From assembly GCA_964386535.1 (NCBI GenBank), contig CAYLRY010000004.1, positions 1-64,000 on the forward strand: a stretch of 64,000 nt of DNA, read 5' to 3'. The notes below the pieces were generated by a model. The model saw nothing but the letters and a program-made list of their open reading frames with translations. It ran no database searches and was not told where the DNA came from. The stretch comes from CAYLRY01 sp964386535. Lineage in GTDB: Bacteria > Chloroflexota > Dehalococcoidia > Dehalococcoidales > UBA3254. Numbering within the stretch: position 1 is the first letter of the stretch; each line of letters opens with the position of its first letter. The translations under genes and the position numbers were made by a program. Shown here one piece after another: positions 1 to 8,458 of this stretch.

Positions 1-260
1 ATATTTTAAGACCATTTGTTCGATTCTTGGGAAGGTACTAGCCATCAAACTGAAATTTGGCTAACTTTGATGGCGGATTTTGGCCTTCAGAATGCCTGTA
101 CATCGGGGATTCTTATAAAAATGATATCGCTGGCTCCCGCTCTGCCGGTATGCTTTCATGCTGGTTTAACCGCGGGAATTGTGTGCAGCCCGGCCTGCCG
201 GCAGGCCCTGATTTCGAAGTCAGTACGCTTGATCAAATTGAAGAAGTTTTACTTCGGTAA
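1..260 (+). pseudogene. Decayed HAD-superfamily hydrolase, C-terminal remnant
   Basis: The last 67 codons (57-260) encode a typical HAD motif IV region, LYIGDSYKNDIAGSRSAGM, followed by the usual C-terminal tail. The matching upstream part lies in another frame: from about 16 to 95 the reading frame gives a stretch ending LTLMADFGLQ that should precede PSECLYIGD. The motif IV frame itself has stops just upstream, at 51-53 and 39-41, and the other frame has a stop at 7-9. At least one and probably two frameshifts are therefore needed to rebuild a HAD protein. The 5' part lies outside the window. The family hydrolyses phosphoesters; this copy is unlikely to be active. A local sequencing error is the alternative. 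Confidence 0.6.
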
Positions 261-473
261 CGATATTTTTTAATTTGGAGCCGGGCAAACCTGGTATCTG
301 TTTATATGCAACCCTGAGATGAATGTAACAACAAATTTACTGAGAACCCCATCATTCGGGCCGGCCGCCGGCACCATGAAGTATGAAAACGGTCGCTGGC
401 TATAAGGGCGCTCCATTGCGTCCTTCTTGCTCCATGCATTGCAGTCCTAGCTTTCCCGCCTTAATTTATTCTG

Positions 474-1079
474 TTACCTCGTATGCGTGCCGTAAGCTGG
501 CGCGGATCTGGGGATATCTGGCGGATACTGGAACTTCTGGGCAGCTATCTTCACCATCTGCCGTCCCATATCATAGGCGGCTTTCAGGCATTTCTCCATT
601 TCTTTGAGACCGCCCTGAGGCAGTGGGTAAGCAGCTACATAGTTGGCTGGAATCATCCTGCGGGAAGCCATATAAAAATAATACTCTTTAAGAACATCTA
701 TCATGCCCAGGCTGCCGGCTACCACTACGATACCGCCGACTTTATTGGTCAGGCTCCTTTCAGGAGTGTTCAGGGCAAAAGTACGGTCAATTATCATCTT
801 GGCCTGCGCGGTTACATCCCAGAAATAGACCGGAGTGCCGAAAATTATGCCGTCAGACTGCATCATTTTATTGTGCAGGTCCTGCATATCATCTTTGATT
901 TTGCATACGCCTTTTCCGGCGCAGGCCCGGCATCCCTCACAAGGATTTAGCGTTTTACCGGCCACGGAAAACATCTCTGCCTCTGCTCCCTCGGCGGCTG
1001 CCCCTTTTAAGGCCTCATTCAGCAATGTAACCGTATCCCCCTGAACATGAGGGCTGGCAGAAATTCCCAGAATCTTCAT
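474..1079 (-). CDS. Flavodoxin-like NADPH-dependent FMN reductase / iron-sulfur flavoprotein
   Basis: About 201 residues. The N-terminus MKILGISASPHVQGDTVTL is the FMN phosphate-binding loop of the NADPH-dependent FMN reductase family. The segment CEGCRACAGKGVC near residues 45-58 has the compact cysteine cluster of iron-sulfur flavoproteins, and FGTPVYFWDVTAQAKMIIDR is the flavodoxin-like FMN pocket. I start at the ATG at 1079, which has AAGGAG just upstream; the open frame continues further but without a ribosome site. It lies downstream of dapA on the same strand, separated by a 13-bp stem-loop. It probably acts as a cytoplasmic electron carrier or reductase. The partner is unknown. Confidence 0.8.
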   Translation of the reverse strand: MKILGISASPHVQGDTVTLLNEALKGAAAEGAEAEMFSVAGKTLNPCEGCRACAGKGVCKIKDDMQDLHNKMMQSDGIIFGTPVYFWDVTAQAKMIIDRTFALNTPERSLTNKVGGIVVVAGSLGMIDVLKEYYFYMASRRMIPANYVAAYPLPQGGLKEMEKCLKAAYDMGRQMVKIAAQKFQYPPDIPRSAPAYGTHTR

Positions 1080-1105
1080 CTTTTCTCCTTGTAATGTCAT
1101 TGCTA

Positions 1106-1144
1106 TACAGGAAAGGGCGCCTTTTCCAAATGCCCTTTCCTGTA
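1106..1144. other. Perfect 13-bp stem-loop between dapA and the flavodoxin gene
   Basis: TACAGGAAAGGGC at 1106-1118 pairs perfectly with GCCCTTTCCTGTA at 1132-1144 around a 13-nt loop. Read on the minus strand it starts a few bases after the dapA stop and sits in the leader of the flavodoxin gene. The T-run on that strand precedes the stem instead of following it, so it is not a standard intrinsic terminator. It may be a processing or mRNA-stability element. Confidence 0.6.
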
Positions 1145-1149
1145 AAAAA

Positions 1150-2043
1150 CTAATCCAGAGGCAAATCAATCTTGTAATTCTTCATTACTTCCATAATCCG
1201 GGCGGCGGATTTAGCGTCCGGCTCTACCAGGGGCAGCCGGGGTTTGCCCACCCTGAAGCCGGCCTGGTTCAAAGCATATTTCACCGGTACCGGATTGGAT
1301 ACTACAAACATCACATCCATAAGCGGTAACAGATAAGTATGCAGAGCGGCTGCTTCAGCTACCTTCCCTGCCACATATTTATTGATCATATCCTTGATCT
1401 GTGCTCCTATTAAGTGTGAAGCCACACTGATAACGCCGTATCCGCCAATGCTGAGCAAAGCCAGGGTATCACTGTCATTGCCGCTCCAGACAATGAATCC
1501 TTTTTTAGAGCCGCCTATCATTTTACTGATTTCAGTCAGGTTTCCACTGGCCTCTTTAATGCCTATAATATTATCAATCTGGCTCAGCCGGCATACGGTA
1601 TCTGAAGCCAGGCTGATCACTGTTCTGGAAGGTACATTATACAAAATACAAGGCAGCCTGGTGCTTCCGGCAATGGCTTTGAAGTGCTGGTACAGGCCTT
1701 CCTGGGAGGGTTTATTATAATAAGGCGTCACCAGCAAACAGGCATCCGCACCGGCTTTTTCCGCGCCCTGTGTGGCTTCAATAGCTTCTGCCGTACTATT
1801 ACTACCGGTCCCTGCTATAACCGAACCGCGCTTACCCACAACTTGCTTAATTTCAGCATAAAGCCTGAACTCTTCCTCGTGAGTAAGCGTAGGTGACTCT
1901 CCGGTGGTTCCGGAAATTACTACACCGTCGCTCCCTGATTTGAGGCAAGCCAGAGCCAGCTTTTTAGCCTGTTCATAGTCTACTTTACCTGCCTCGTCGA
2001 AGGGGGTTACCATGGCTGTAATTAACCTGCCTAAATCTTTCAT
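1150..2043 (-). CDS. dapA: 4-hydroxy-tetrahydrodipicolinate synthase
   Basis: Condenses pyruvate with aspartate semialdehyde in the lysine/diaminopimelate pathway, in the cytoplasm. The 297-residue length is normal. Catalytic features are all present: SGTTGES (Thr46-Thr47), Tyr135 in LYNVPSRT, and the Schiff-base Lys163 in NIIGIKEASG. The next gene upstream on the same strand is dapB, as expected for this pathway, although the asd gene often found between them in related genomes is absent and about 240 bp of noncoding DNA lies there instead. Two much more divergent relatives of this fold occur at 41.4-43.6 kb. Confidence 0.96.
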   Translation of the reverse strand: MKDLGRLITAMVTPFDEAGKVDYEQAKKLALACLKSGSDGVVISGTTGESPTLTHEEEFRLYAEIKQVVGKRGSVIAGTGSNSTAEAIEATQGAEKAGADACLLVTPYYNKPSQEGLYQHFKAIAGSTRLPCILYNVPSRTVISLASDTVCRLSQIDNIIGIKEASGNLTEISKMIGGSKKGFIVWSGNDSDTLALLSIGGYGVISVASHLIGAQIKDMINKYVAGKVAEAAALHTYLLPLMDVMFVVSNPVPVKYALNQAGFRVGKPRLPLVEPDAKSAARIMEVMKNYKIDLPLD

Positions 2044-2286
2044 CTCTGTTCCTTTGCTTCAACCAACCTTTTTTTATTTATTTTTCTGGCCTTCTGCGTC
2101 CCTCTCTGGACCCGGCCTTAAATCCTGGTTTTTCTCAGGCTGTAAATCCTGAAACGGCACGGCATAGCGTATCCCTGCAAATTAACTTATTATCATGGAT
2201 GAACCAAACCATTATATTAAAACAACTGGGATGACAAACCCGGTTATTTCTATTATCCTCCATATTTCAGGTTTTCTCTGTTTGCG

Positions 2287-3081
2287 CTATTGCAGGTTCA
2301 TTATTTTATCTAATCCCTGTACCAGTCCTTTATATTTATCTACTTCCTGAATAGCCAGCAAAACGCCGGGAGTATAGCACTCCCTGTTAATGGTGTCATG
2401 TCTGATGGTTAAAGTTTGCCCCAGCCCTCCCAGTATGACTTCCTGATGAGCCATAAGACCGGCAATACGCACACTGTGAATATGCACTCCATCAATTACC
2501 TGTCCCCGGCTGGGATAATTTTTATCAAAGTCTACCGCTTGAGAAAAAGGCTTTCCCCGGGAAGCTGCCATGGCTCTGGCAGTATTGATTGCCGTCCCCG
2601 AAGGTGCATCAATCTTGGTCTGGTGATGCAGTTCGGTAATCTCCGCATAGTCCATGTATTTGGCAGCTATTTTGGCAAAATGCATCATTAAAACCGCTCC
2701 CAGGGCAAAATTAGAAGCCATTATCACACCCACCCCGCTGGCCTGACTTATATTTTCAATTTCAGCTATATCGCCTGCTGTAAGACCGGTAGTGCCTATC
2801 ACTACATTGACATGATGTTTAACCGCTGTACGAACTGCCGGCATACTGGCCTTGGCTACGCTGAAGTCAACCATCACCTGGGGACTGGTTTGTATCAGTA
2901 TTTTTTCCAAATCAGTGGAAAAGGGTATCGTAGAACCGTCTCCCAGAATTATTTTATCGCCGGGAGCCTTGATGTCAACTGCTCCTACCAGTTTTACCCG
3001 GGGTTCCTGACATAAAGTATTGATCAAAACTTGGCCTACTCTGCCGGATGCGCCATGAATAACTACCGTCTTGGTATCCAT
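2287..3081 (-). CDS. dapB: 4-hydroxy-tetrahydrodipicolinate reductase
   Basis: NAD(P)H-dependent reduction of the dapA product. The Rossmann motif VVIHGASGRVGQ is at the N-terminus and the catalytic/substrate motif ELHHQTKIDAPSGTA is near residue 155, both diagnostic for DapB. Length about 264 residues. I prefer the ATG at 3081 because the GGGAAGG ribosome site is about 9 bases upstream of it; an in-frame ATG at 3090 directly abuts that site. It lies between pnp (upstream) and dapA (downstream) in the same direction and may be co-transcribed with both. Confidence 0.95.
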   Translation of the reverse strand: MDTKTVVIHGASGRVGQVLINTLCQEPRVKLVGAVDIKAPGDKIILGDGSTIPFSTDLEKILIQTSPQVMVDFSVAKASMPAVRTAVKHHVNVVIGTTGLTAGDIAEIENISQASGVGVIMASNFALGAVLMMHFAKIAAKYMDYAEITELHHQTKIDAPSGTAINTARAMAASRGKPFSQAVDFDKNYPSRGQVIDGVHIHSVRIAGLMAHQEVILGGLGQTLTIRHDTINRECYTPGVLLAIQEVDKYKGLVQGLDKIMNLQ

Positions 3082-3130
3082 CTTCAACATCCTTCCCGTT
3101 AATTGTTATCTATTAAATATGATACAATAA

Positions 3131-3164
3131 CGCTGGCTTTAAAAATATTGATATTCAGCCAGCG
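3131..3164 (-). other. 8-bp stem-loop between pnp and dapB
   Basis: CGCTGGCT (3131-3138) pairs with AGCCAGCG (3157-3164) around an 18-nt A/T-rich loop, shortly after the pnp stop codon in the minus direction. There is no clear U-tract after it, so it may be a weak terminator or a processing site within the pnp-dapB transcript. Confidence 0.4.
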
Positions 3165-3183
3165 TCAGTTCAAGTTTCCTGTT

Positions 3184-5379
3184 TTAACGTCTTTCGTTAA
3201 AACGGCGGGGTCTTTCACCACCACCGCCTCCTCCATGTGAGGGAGGAACGCCTTTGGGACGCCTGGACTGCTGGTCTGGCCGCGGTTTATCTTCTCCGGG
3301 CTTTTCAAACATGGCTTTACGAGACAGATTTATACGGCCCATATGATCAATATCTATAACCTTGACCGTTATTTCATCGCCAACCTTGACCACATCTTCC
3401 ACTTTGGCCACCCTGTAATCAGCCAGTTCGCTGACATGTACCAGTCCTTCTTTTCCAGGCAGGATTTCAATCATGGCGCCGAAGTTTAAAATGCGGCTGA
3501 CTTTACCGGTATAAATAGCTCCTACCTCGACCTCTTTGGTGAGCCCTTCGATGATTTCAATTGCCCGGCGAGCAGATTTCTCATCAACCGCCCCAATGAC
3601 CACCGTGCCGTTATCATCAATATCAATGGTACTCTTGGTCTCATCGATAATCGACCGGATCATCTTACCTCCGGGGCCGATTACAGTACCGATTTTCTCC
3701 GGATTAATATTAATTTTATACATGCGCGGAGCATAAGGGCTGAGATTGGGCCTCGGTGCATTTATGGTCTTATTCATAATGCCCATAATATGCATACGGG
3801 CGTCACGGGACTGTACAATAGCTTTATCCAGAATCTCCAGGCTGACGCCCTTAAGCTTTATGTCAAGCTGTATAGCGGTGATCCCTTCAGTAGTACCGGC
3901 CACCTTGAAATCCATATCGCCGTAAGCATCTTCCAGACCTTCGATATCGGATAAAATGGCATAATTGCCTTGTTCATCCGTAACCAGGCCCATAGCAATA
4001 CCGGACACTGCTCTTTTAACCGGAACGCCGGCATCCATCAGAGCCAGGCTGCTGGCGCAGGTGCTGCCCATGGATGTGCTGCCGCTGGAACCCAGCACTT
4101 CGGATACCAGGCGGATTGTATAAGGGAACTCTGTCTCGCTGGGCACAACTGGCAATAAAGCACGCTCTGCCAGTGCTCCGTGCCCAATTTCTCTTCTACT
4201 TACCGTTCCGATGCGTCTTACTTCGCCGGTAGAATAGGGAGGAAAATTGTAGTGGTGCATATAATGCTTGGTTTCTTCCAGCCCCAGACCATCCAGCTTC
4301 TGTCTTTCGCTCATGGAACCCAGTGTCGCTATGGTCATGACCTGTGTATCTCCGCGATTGAACAATCCCGAACCGTGTGTACGGGGCAGCAGACCCACTT
4401 CACAGGAAATAGGACGCACGGTAACCAGGTCGCGTCCGTCCATACGCCGGGATTTTTCCAGGATATTAGCCCGTATGACCATCCTGAGCCTGGCATCAAA
4501 AGCTGTGGCTATTTCTTCAGGTGAATACTTGTCTTTCAGGCTGGCCTGTACCTTTTCTTTAAGCCTGTTTACCGCAGCATTACGTTCAGCCTTATCAGGT
4601 TGATTCAACGCTGCGGATAACTGCGTTTCCAGAACCGCATCTATGGCTGCCGTAATCTCGGCCGTATCTATGGCTGGAGGAATATCAAATTTGGGTTTCT
4701 GGCACACTTTTATAAGTTCTTCCTGCAACTCCAATATGGCTATATTGGCTTCATGCCCAAATTTCATGGCTTCACTGATAATATTCTCCGGTATTTCTTT
4801 GGCCCCGGCTTCCACCATGACCACATTTTTATATGTACTACAAATCACCAGGTCCAAAGCGCTTTCGGCTAAATGAGGCAATATCGGATTTAATACCAGT
4901 TTGCCATCCAGGTATCCCACGGTTACTGCCGATACAGGGCCTTCAAAAGGTATTTCGGATATTGAAAGCGCTGCTGAGGCCCCTATGATTGCTATCAGAT
5001 TGGGGTCGTTTTCCTGGTCAGTTGAAAGAACCGTAATTATTACCTGTATTTCCCTGCGCCAGGTCTTGGGTAAAAGTGGACGGATAGTGCGATCACAAAG
5101 ACGGCTGGCCAGAGTAGCTTCCTGACTGGGACGCCCTTCCCGCCGGATAAAACCGCCGGGGATTTTCCCGGCGGCGTATAATCTTTCTTCATAATCTACG
5201 GTTAGCGGTAAAAAATCCGTTCCCTCGCGTGGTTCCGGGCTGGTTACCACTGTAACTAATACTATTGTATCACCGTAGCGGACAGTCACAGATCCGTTGG
5301 CCTGTTTGGCCAGTTTTCCAGTCTCAATAGTGAGAGGCCGTCCAGCAATTTCACGTGTAACGGATTTTGGTTCTATCAA
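3184..5379 (-). CDS. pnp: Polyribonucleotide nucleotidyltransferase (PNPase)
   Basis: Phosphorolytic 3'-5' exoribonuclease of RNA turnover. The 731 residues contain two RNase PH domains (about 10-230 and 320-540) flanking an alpha-helical linker. A KH domain follows, with IGTVIGPGGKMIRSI near 565, then an S1 domain with GKEGLVHVSELADYRV near 650. The C-terminal tail is rich in Gly, Arg and Pro. The start is a TTG with GGGAG upstream. It lies 17 bp downstream of rpsO, the classical rpsO-pnp arrangement, and probably shares the promoter at 5721-5750. No irregularity seen. Confidence 0.97.
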   Translation of the reverse strand: MIEPKSVTREIAGRPLTIETGKLAKQANGSVTVRYGDTIVLVTVVTSPEPREGTDFLPLTVDYEERLYAAGKIPGGFIRREGRPSQEATLASRLCDRTIRPLLPKTWRREIQVIITVLSTDQENDPNLIAIIGASAALSISEIPFEGPVSAVTVGYLDGKLVLNPILPHLAESALDLVICSTYKNVVMVEAGAKEIPENIISEAMKFGHEANIAILELQEELIKVCQKPKFDIPPAIDTAEITAAIDAVLETQLSAALNQPDKAERNAAVNRLKEKVQASLKDKYSPEEIATAFDARLRMVIRANILEKSRRMDGRDLVTVRPISCEVGLLPRTHGSGLFNRGDTQVMTIATLGSMSERQKLDGLGLEETKHYMHHYNFPPYSTGEVRRIGTVSRREIGHGALAERALLPVVPSETEFPYTIRLVSEVLGSSGSTSMGSTCASSLALMDAGVPVKRAVSGIAMGLVTDEQGNYAILSDIEGLEDAYGDMDFKVAGTTEGITAIQLDIKLKGVSLEILDKAIVQSRDARMHIMGIMNKTINAPRPNLSPYAPRMYKININPEKIGTVIGPGGKMIRSIIDETKSTIDIDDNGTVVIGAVDEKSARRAIEIIEGLTKEVEVGAIYTGKVSRILNFGAMIEILPGKEGLVHVSELADYRVAKVEDVVKVGDEITVKVIDIDHMGRINLSRKAMFEKPGEDKPRPDQQSRRPKGVPPSHGGGGGGERPRRFNERR

Positions 5380-5396
5380 AAAATTTCTCCCTGATT

Positions 5397-5660
5397 TTAC
5401 TTGCGCAGACCCAGTTTGCTGATCAGTTTATGATACCGGTCTACATCTTCATGGCTTAAGTAATTCAAAAGCCTCCTTCTCTGTCCAACCAGCTTGAGCA
5501 AACCCCGTTGAGTATTGAAATCATGCTTGTTTGTGGCCATATGCCGGGTCAACTGGTTTATTCTTTCAGTTAAGATGGCTATCTGGACTTCGGCTGATCC
5601 GGTATCTCCATCATGAATCTTGTATTCATCAACAATGGCGGTTTTCTTGGTTTTTATCAA
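5397..5660 (-). CDS. rpsO: 30S ribosomal protein S15
   Basis: Eighty-seven residues, standard length. The family signature is complete: DTGSAEVQIAILTERINQLT followed by H and KHDFNTQRGLLKLVGQRRRL, which bind the 16S rRNA central domain. The likely start is a TTG preceded by GGGGGAG. It heads the rpsO-pnp unit, and a strong promoter lies about 60 bp upstream. In many bacteria S15 and PNPase each control their own translation from this mRNA; nothing here shows directly whether that holds. Confidence 0.97.
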   Translation of the reverse strand: MIKTKKTAIVDEYKIHDGDTGSAEVQIAILTERINQLTRHMATNKHDFNTQRGLLKLVGQRRRLLNYLSHEDVDRYHKLISKLGLRK

Positions 5661-5720
5661 TTTTTACTCCCCCGAATTATATCTGCATCTTTTTATTTTC
5701 TATTTATCACGTAACAAAAA

Positions 5721-5750
5721 ATTATACCATATAAATTGAACCTTTTTCAA
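5721..5750 (-). promoter_or_regulatory. Sigma-70-type promoter of rpsO-pnp
   Basis: On the minus strand, TTGAAA (5750-5745) and a perfect TATAAT (5726-5721) are 18 bp apart and sit about 60 bp upstream of the rpsO start. The surroundings are A/T-rich. Confidence 0.7.
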
Positions 5751-5802
5751 AACAGCACGAATCTGACAATTTCTGACATCGCCTGCTTCTTATTCGTATC
5801 AG

Positions 5803-6576
5803 TTACAGAGCCTGCTTGGCCTCTTCCCAGAGTCTATTTTGTTCCTCGAATGAAAGCTGTCCCAGATTCAAACCGCGCTCCCGGCACAGCTTCTCCATAT
5901 AAGTAAACCGCCGGTAAAATTTACGGTTGGAATGCCTAAGAGAAGCCTCAGAGTCTATCCCCATCCGGCGGGCAATATTTACCAGTGTAAAAAACAAATC
6001 CCCGAACTCCTCTGTTTTTTCTTCCTGGTTCTTCGCCTCCTTGAATTCTCTGATCTCTTCACACAGCTTCTCTATAACCCCTTCGATATTTTCCCAATCG
6101 AACCCTGTTCGCGCCGCCCTGGCCTGTATTTCCTGGCTGTATGCCAGGGCCGGCATTTGCCGGGGTACGCTTTCTAAAACAGAGGTTTGCGGATTCCTTT
6201 CTGTTTGCTTTATTTTTTCCCAGTTTTGCGATACTTCTTCTGTGCTGTCAACGCGTACAGTACCAAAAACATGGGGATGCCTCCGGATCAACTTGGTGTT
6301 GATCTGGCTAAGGACATCTTCCAGCTTAAATTCATTATTTTCAGAAGCTATTTGAGCATGCAGCATTATTTGCAGCAGGAGGTCTCCCAGTTCCTGACAT
6401 AATTTCCCGGCATCCCCCTCATCCAGGGATTCCAGCACTTCATAGCTCTCCTGCACAAGAAATTCCCTCAGGGACAGGTGCGTCTGTTTTTTGTCCCAGG
6501 GACACCCTTCAGGCCCGCGTAATCTCGTGATGATATCTACCAGGATAGCAAATTCCTGTAAATTTCCGTTCGTCAA
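5803..6576 (-). CDS. mazG: Nucleoside triphosphate pyrophosphohydrolase MazG
   Basis: Hydrolyses (d)NTPs to NMP and pyrophosphate, a house-cleaning function. The 257 residues hold two MazG domains. The first begins LRGPEGCPWDKKQTH and carries the metal-binding ESYEVLESLDEGD and ELGDLLLQIMLHA helices. The second, near 165-230, has EEIREFKEAKNQEEKTEEFG followed by DLFFTLVNIARRMGID. It is co-directional with rpsO-pnp but that unit has its own promoter. No defect seen. Confidence 0.93.
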   Translation of the reverse strand: MTNGNLQEFAILVDIITRLRGPEGCPWDKKQTHLSLREFLVQESYEVLESLDEGDAGKLCQELGDLLLQIMLHAQIASENNEFKLEDVLSQINTKLIRRHPHVFGTVRVDSTEEVSQNWEKIKQTERNPQTSVLESVPRQMPALAYSQEIQARAARTGFDWENIEGVIEKLCEEIREFKEAKNQEEKTEEFGDLFFTLVNIARRMGIDSEASLRHSNRKFYRRFTYMEKLCRERGLNLGQLSFEEQNRLWEEAKQAL

Positions 6577-6647
6577 TCTTTTTCCTTATTTACATTTAAC
6601 GAATTATATATATTGCCTTTACAAAAGCAAATAACACGGTACAACCA

Positions 6648-6677
6648 AAAAAGCCTCTGCTCCTGCAAAGGCTTTTT
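6648..6677 (-). terminator. Intrinsic terminator after the corrinoid protein gene
   Basis: AAAAAGCCT (6648-6656) pairs perfectly with AGGCTTTTT (6669-6677) around a 12-nt loop. The stem ends in a T-run on either strand. It lies between the corrinoid gene (ending at 6856, minus strand) and mazG, so it most plausibly ends the corrinoid transcript. Confidence 0.75.
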
Positions 6678-6855
6678 ACCAGCATAATGGGCTTATTAGT
6701 TTTCTTATACTAACTTTTAATGTCTTTGAAAAATTCCGCTTTAAGCCCATCACCTGACTTTCGTCCTTTTTTATTTTCAGGCCTGGTAACCCTTTCCCTT
6801 CTGTTTTTGGGTCTGGCTTTCTGCGGGCTTTTCTTTTATAAAGGCCGGGTTTGGC

Positions 6856-7488
6856 TTAGCTGGCGCCGATCCATTCCTTGGCCAGTGTAACGGCGGACAC
6901 TGCATCAGGCCGGAAGGCATCAGCACCCGTGTACTTTTTTACTTCTTCGTCAATCTGGCCGCCGCCGATCATTATCTTAACGTTGTCCCTTAACCCGGCT
7001 GCTTTAATGGCATCGATAGTCTCTTTCATAGAATCAAATGCCAGGGTTAAAAAGCCGCTTAAACCTACAATCTGAGGTTTATTTTCTTTGATGGCGGCCA
7101 CTATTTTATCTTTTGGCACATCAATGCCCAGATCAATAACCTCAAAGCCGCTGATATCCATCATAAAGCCTACAATGTCCTTCCCGATATCATGAATATC
7201 ACCGGCTACAGTTGCCAGGAGGAATTTGCCTAGTTTCTTGGTCTGGAGATTGCCTGTTAGTTTGGGTTTAACTATTTCGCTGATCTGTTTCAATATTTCA
7301 CCGGAATAAATCAGGTCAGGAATGAAGTACTCTCCGGAGGAAAACCGCTTTCCTACAATTTCCATACCTTTACGGCTATCTTCCAAGATTTTCAGCGGAT
7401 CATCGCCCGTATTTAATCTTTCTTTTGTTACCTTGATTGCCTCGTCTTCTTTCAAATCCGCCAGTAAGTTCGCCAGATCCCCAGCCAT
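6856..7488 (-). CDS. Corrinoid (B12-binding) methyltransferase protein
   Basis: A 210-residue two-domain corrinoid protein of the MtbC/MttC/MtaC type. The N-terminal helical cap (about 1-85) is followed by a B12-binding Rossmann domain with DIHDIGKDIV, in which His99 is the predicted lower cobalt ligand, and later VGLSGFLTLAFDSM and MIGGGQID for the nucleotide tail. Such proteins carry a methyl group between a substrate methyltransferase and a second methyltransferase. No methyltransferase or reactivase gene is adjacent here, so the substrate is unknown. A clear AGGAGG lies upstream of the ATG, and a terminator follows at 6648-6677. Confidence 0.9.
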   Translation of the reverse strand: MAGDLANLLADLKEDEAIKVTKERLNTGDDPLKILEDSRKGMEIVGKRFSSGEYFIPDLIYSGEILKQISEIVKPKLTGNLQTKKLGKFLLATVAGDIHDIGKDIVGFMMDISGFEVIDLGIDVPKDKIVAAIKENKPQIVGLSGFLTLAFDSMKETIDAIKAAGLRDNVKIMIGGGQIDEEVKKYTGADAFRPDAVSAVTLAKEWIGAS

Positions 7489-7827
7489 CTTTTATGCCTC
7501 CTAATTTTGATTTTAAGAATCTAATTTATACCACTATCGTTGAAGAATGAAACCAGAATTAAGCTATTATACATATAACATGCGCCCTTTGCAACTCAAT
7601 TCTTCCCGGATTTTTTAAACGAAATTTTTTAAAAGGTTTACCTCGCAGGTATTAAGACTCCAGAAAGACCTCTTTATATCTTTATACTTCACCGCTATTG
7701 ACACGTGCCACTTTCCGGTGAACAATTGGTTTTCACTTTCCGCTCTTAGAGGCCTGAGTATCTTATAACTATACTTGATGTGGTGATTGATCTTTCTGGT
7801 CCGTGTTTTCAAGATTCTTACTTTGAT
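7489..7827. other. Noncoding interval between the corrinoid gene and zur
   Basis: A/T-rich. A 65-codon open frame on the minus strand (7615-7812) has no recognisable domain and no convincing ribosome site. I see no tRNA, riboswitch or strong hairpin here. Confidence 0.4.
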
Positions 7828-8268
7828 CTATGTTCCCTGTGGCTTCAGATTCCGGCGACCTTTCAGGTGGCTTCTGATTATATTGGAATTGCTCTTTTTA
7901 GCACAGGAATCGCACTGCCCGCGCAGTAAAATATCATGCTCTTCAAGGGTATATCCTTCAGGCAGCAGAGTGCTCAGGTTTTCCAAACAGTTGGGAATTT
8001 CAAACAATTTATCGCAAACGCGGCAAAGGAAATGATGGTGATGATGGACCTCTGATAGTTCCCAGCGTGCCTTCTTTCCGGCCAGATTGACCGGTACAAT
8101 CGAACCTTCCGCCTGAAGCGCCTTCAAATTCCGGTATACTGTAGCTATTCCCAGATTTGTCACTTCATTTCGTGCTGTTTCCAGTATTTCTTTCACAGAT
8201 AGCGGGCGTCCTGCACTGAAAAACGCTTTTCTAATAGCATTTTTTTGTCGTGTTTCTCTGGATATCAT
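7828..8268 (-). CDS. zur: Fur-family zinc-responsive repressor (Zur-like)
   Basis: About 146 residues. The N-terminal winged helix includes SVKEILETARNE and TNLGIATVYRNLKALQAEGS, the Fur DNA-recognition helix. The C-terminal half has a five-His run followed by CRVC, and ends with CDSC; these form the structural zinc site and the metal sensor. I start at the ATG at 8268, with a G-run ribosome site; a GTG lies 21 bp upstream. It is divergent from znuB-znuC across the palindrome at 8381-8408, which argues for zinc (Zur), although iron or manganese sensing cannot be excluded from sequence alone. It probably represses both directions when metal is replete. Confidence 0.85.
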   Translation of the reverse strand: MISRETRQKNAIRKAFFSAGRPLSVKEILETARNEVTNLGIATVYRNLKALQAEGSIVPVNLAGKKARWELSEVHHHHHFLCRVCDKLFEIPNCLENLSTLLPEGYTLEEHDILLRGQCDSCAKKSNSNIIRSHLKGRRNLKPQGT

Positions 8269-8380
8269 TAATCGCCCCCCGCTAATCACGCCACTTAACT
8301 AATTATTGTATCATTGAAATCTTATTAACGCCATTTCAAAGCCAGTACAATCCGCTTCCCTGAACGATCCGTCCTTGACT

Positions 8381-8408
8381 TACTAATGATAAATAATTAT
8401 CATTAGTA
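8381..8408. promoter_or_regulatory. Palindromic Zur/Fur operator
   Basis: TACTAATGATAA (8381-8392) and TTATCATTAGTA (8397-8408) are perfect inverted repeats with a 4-bp spacer. The core TGATAA-N4-TTATCA matches the general Fur/Zur-box style. It lies 50 bp before znuB and about 110 bp before zur. Confidence 0.8.
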
Positions 8409-8458
8409 GCGTCAATAAATAAACGGGTCCTTCTGTTGTAGTTTACCGGGATAAGGCC

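Noticed and set aside
7615..7812. 65-codon frame on the minus strand between the corrinoid gene and zur
   Set aside because: No family, no clear ribosome site, and A/T-rich composition unlike its neighbours.
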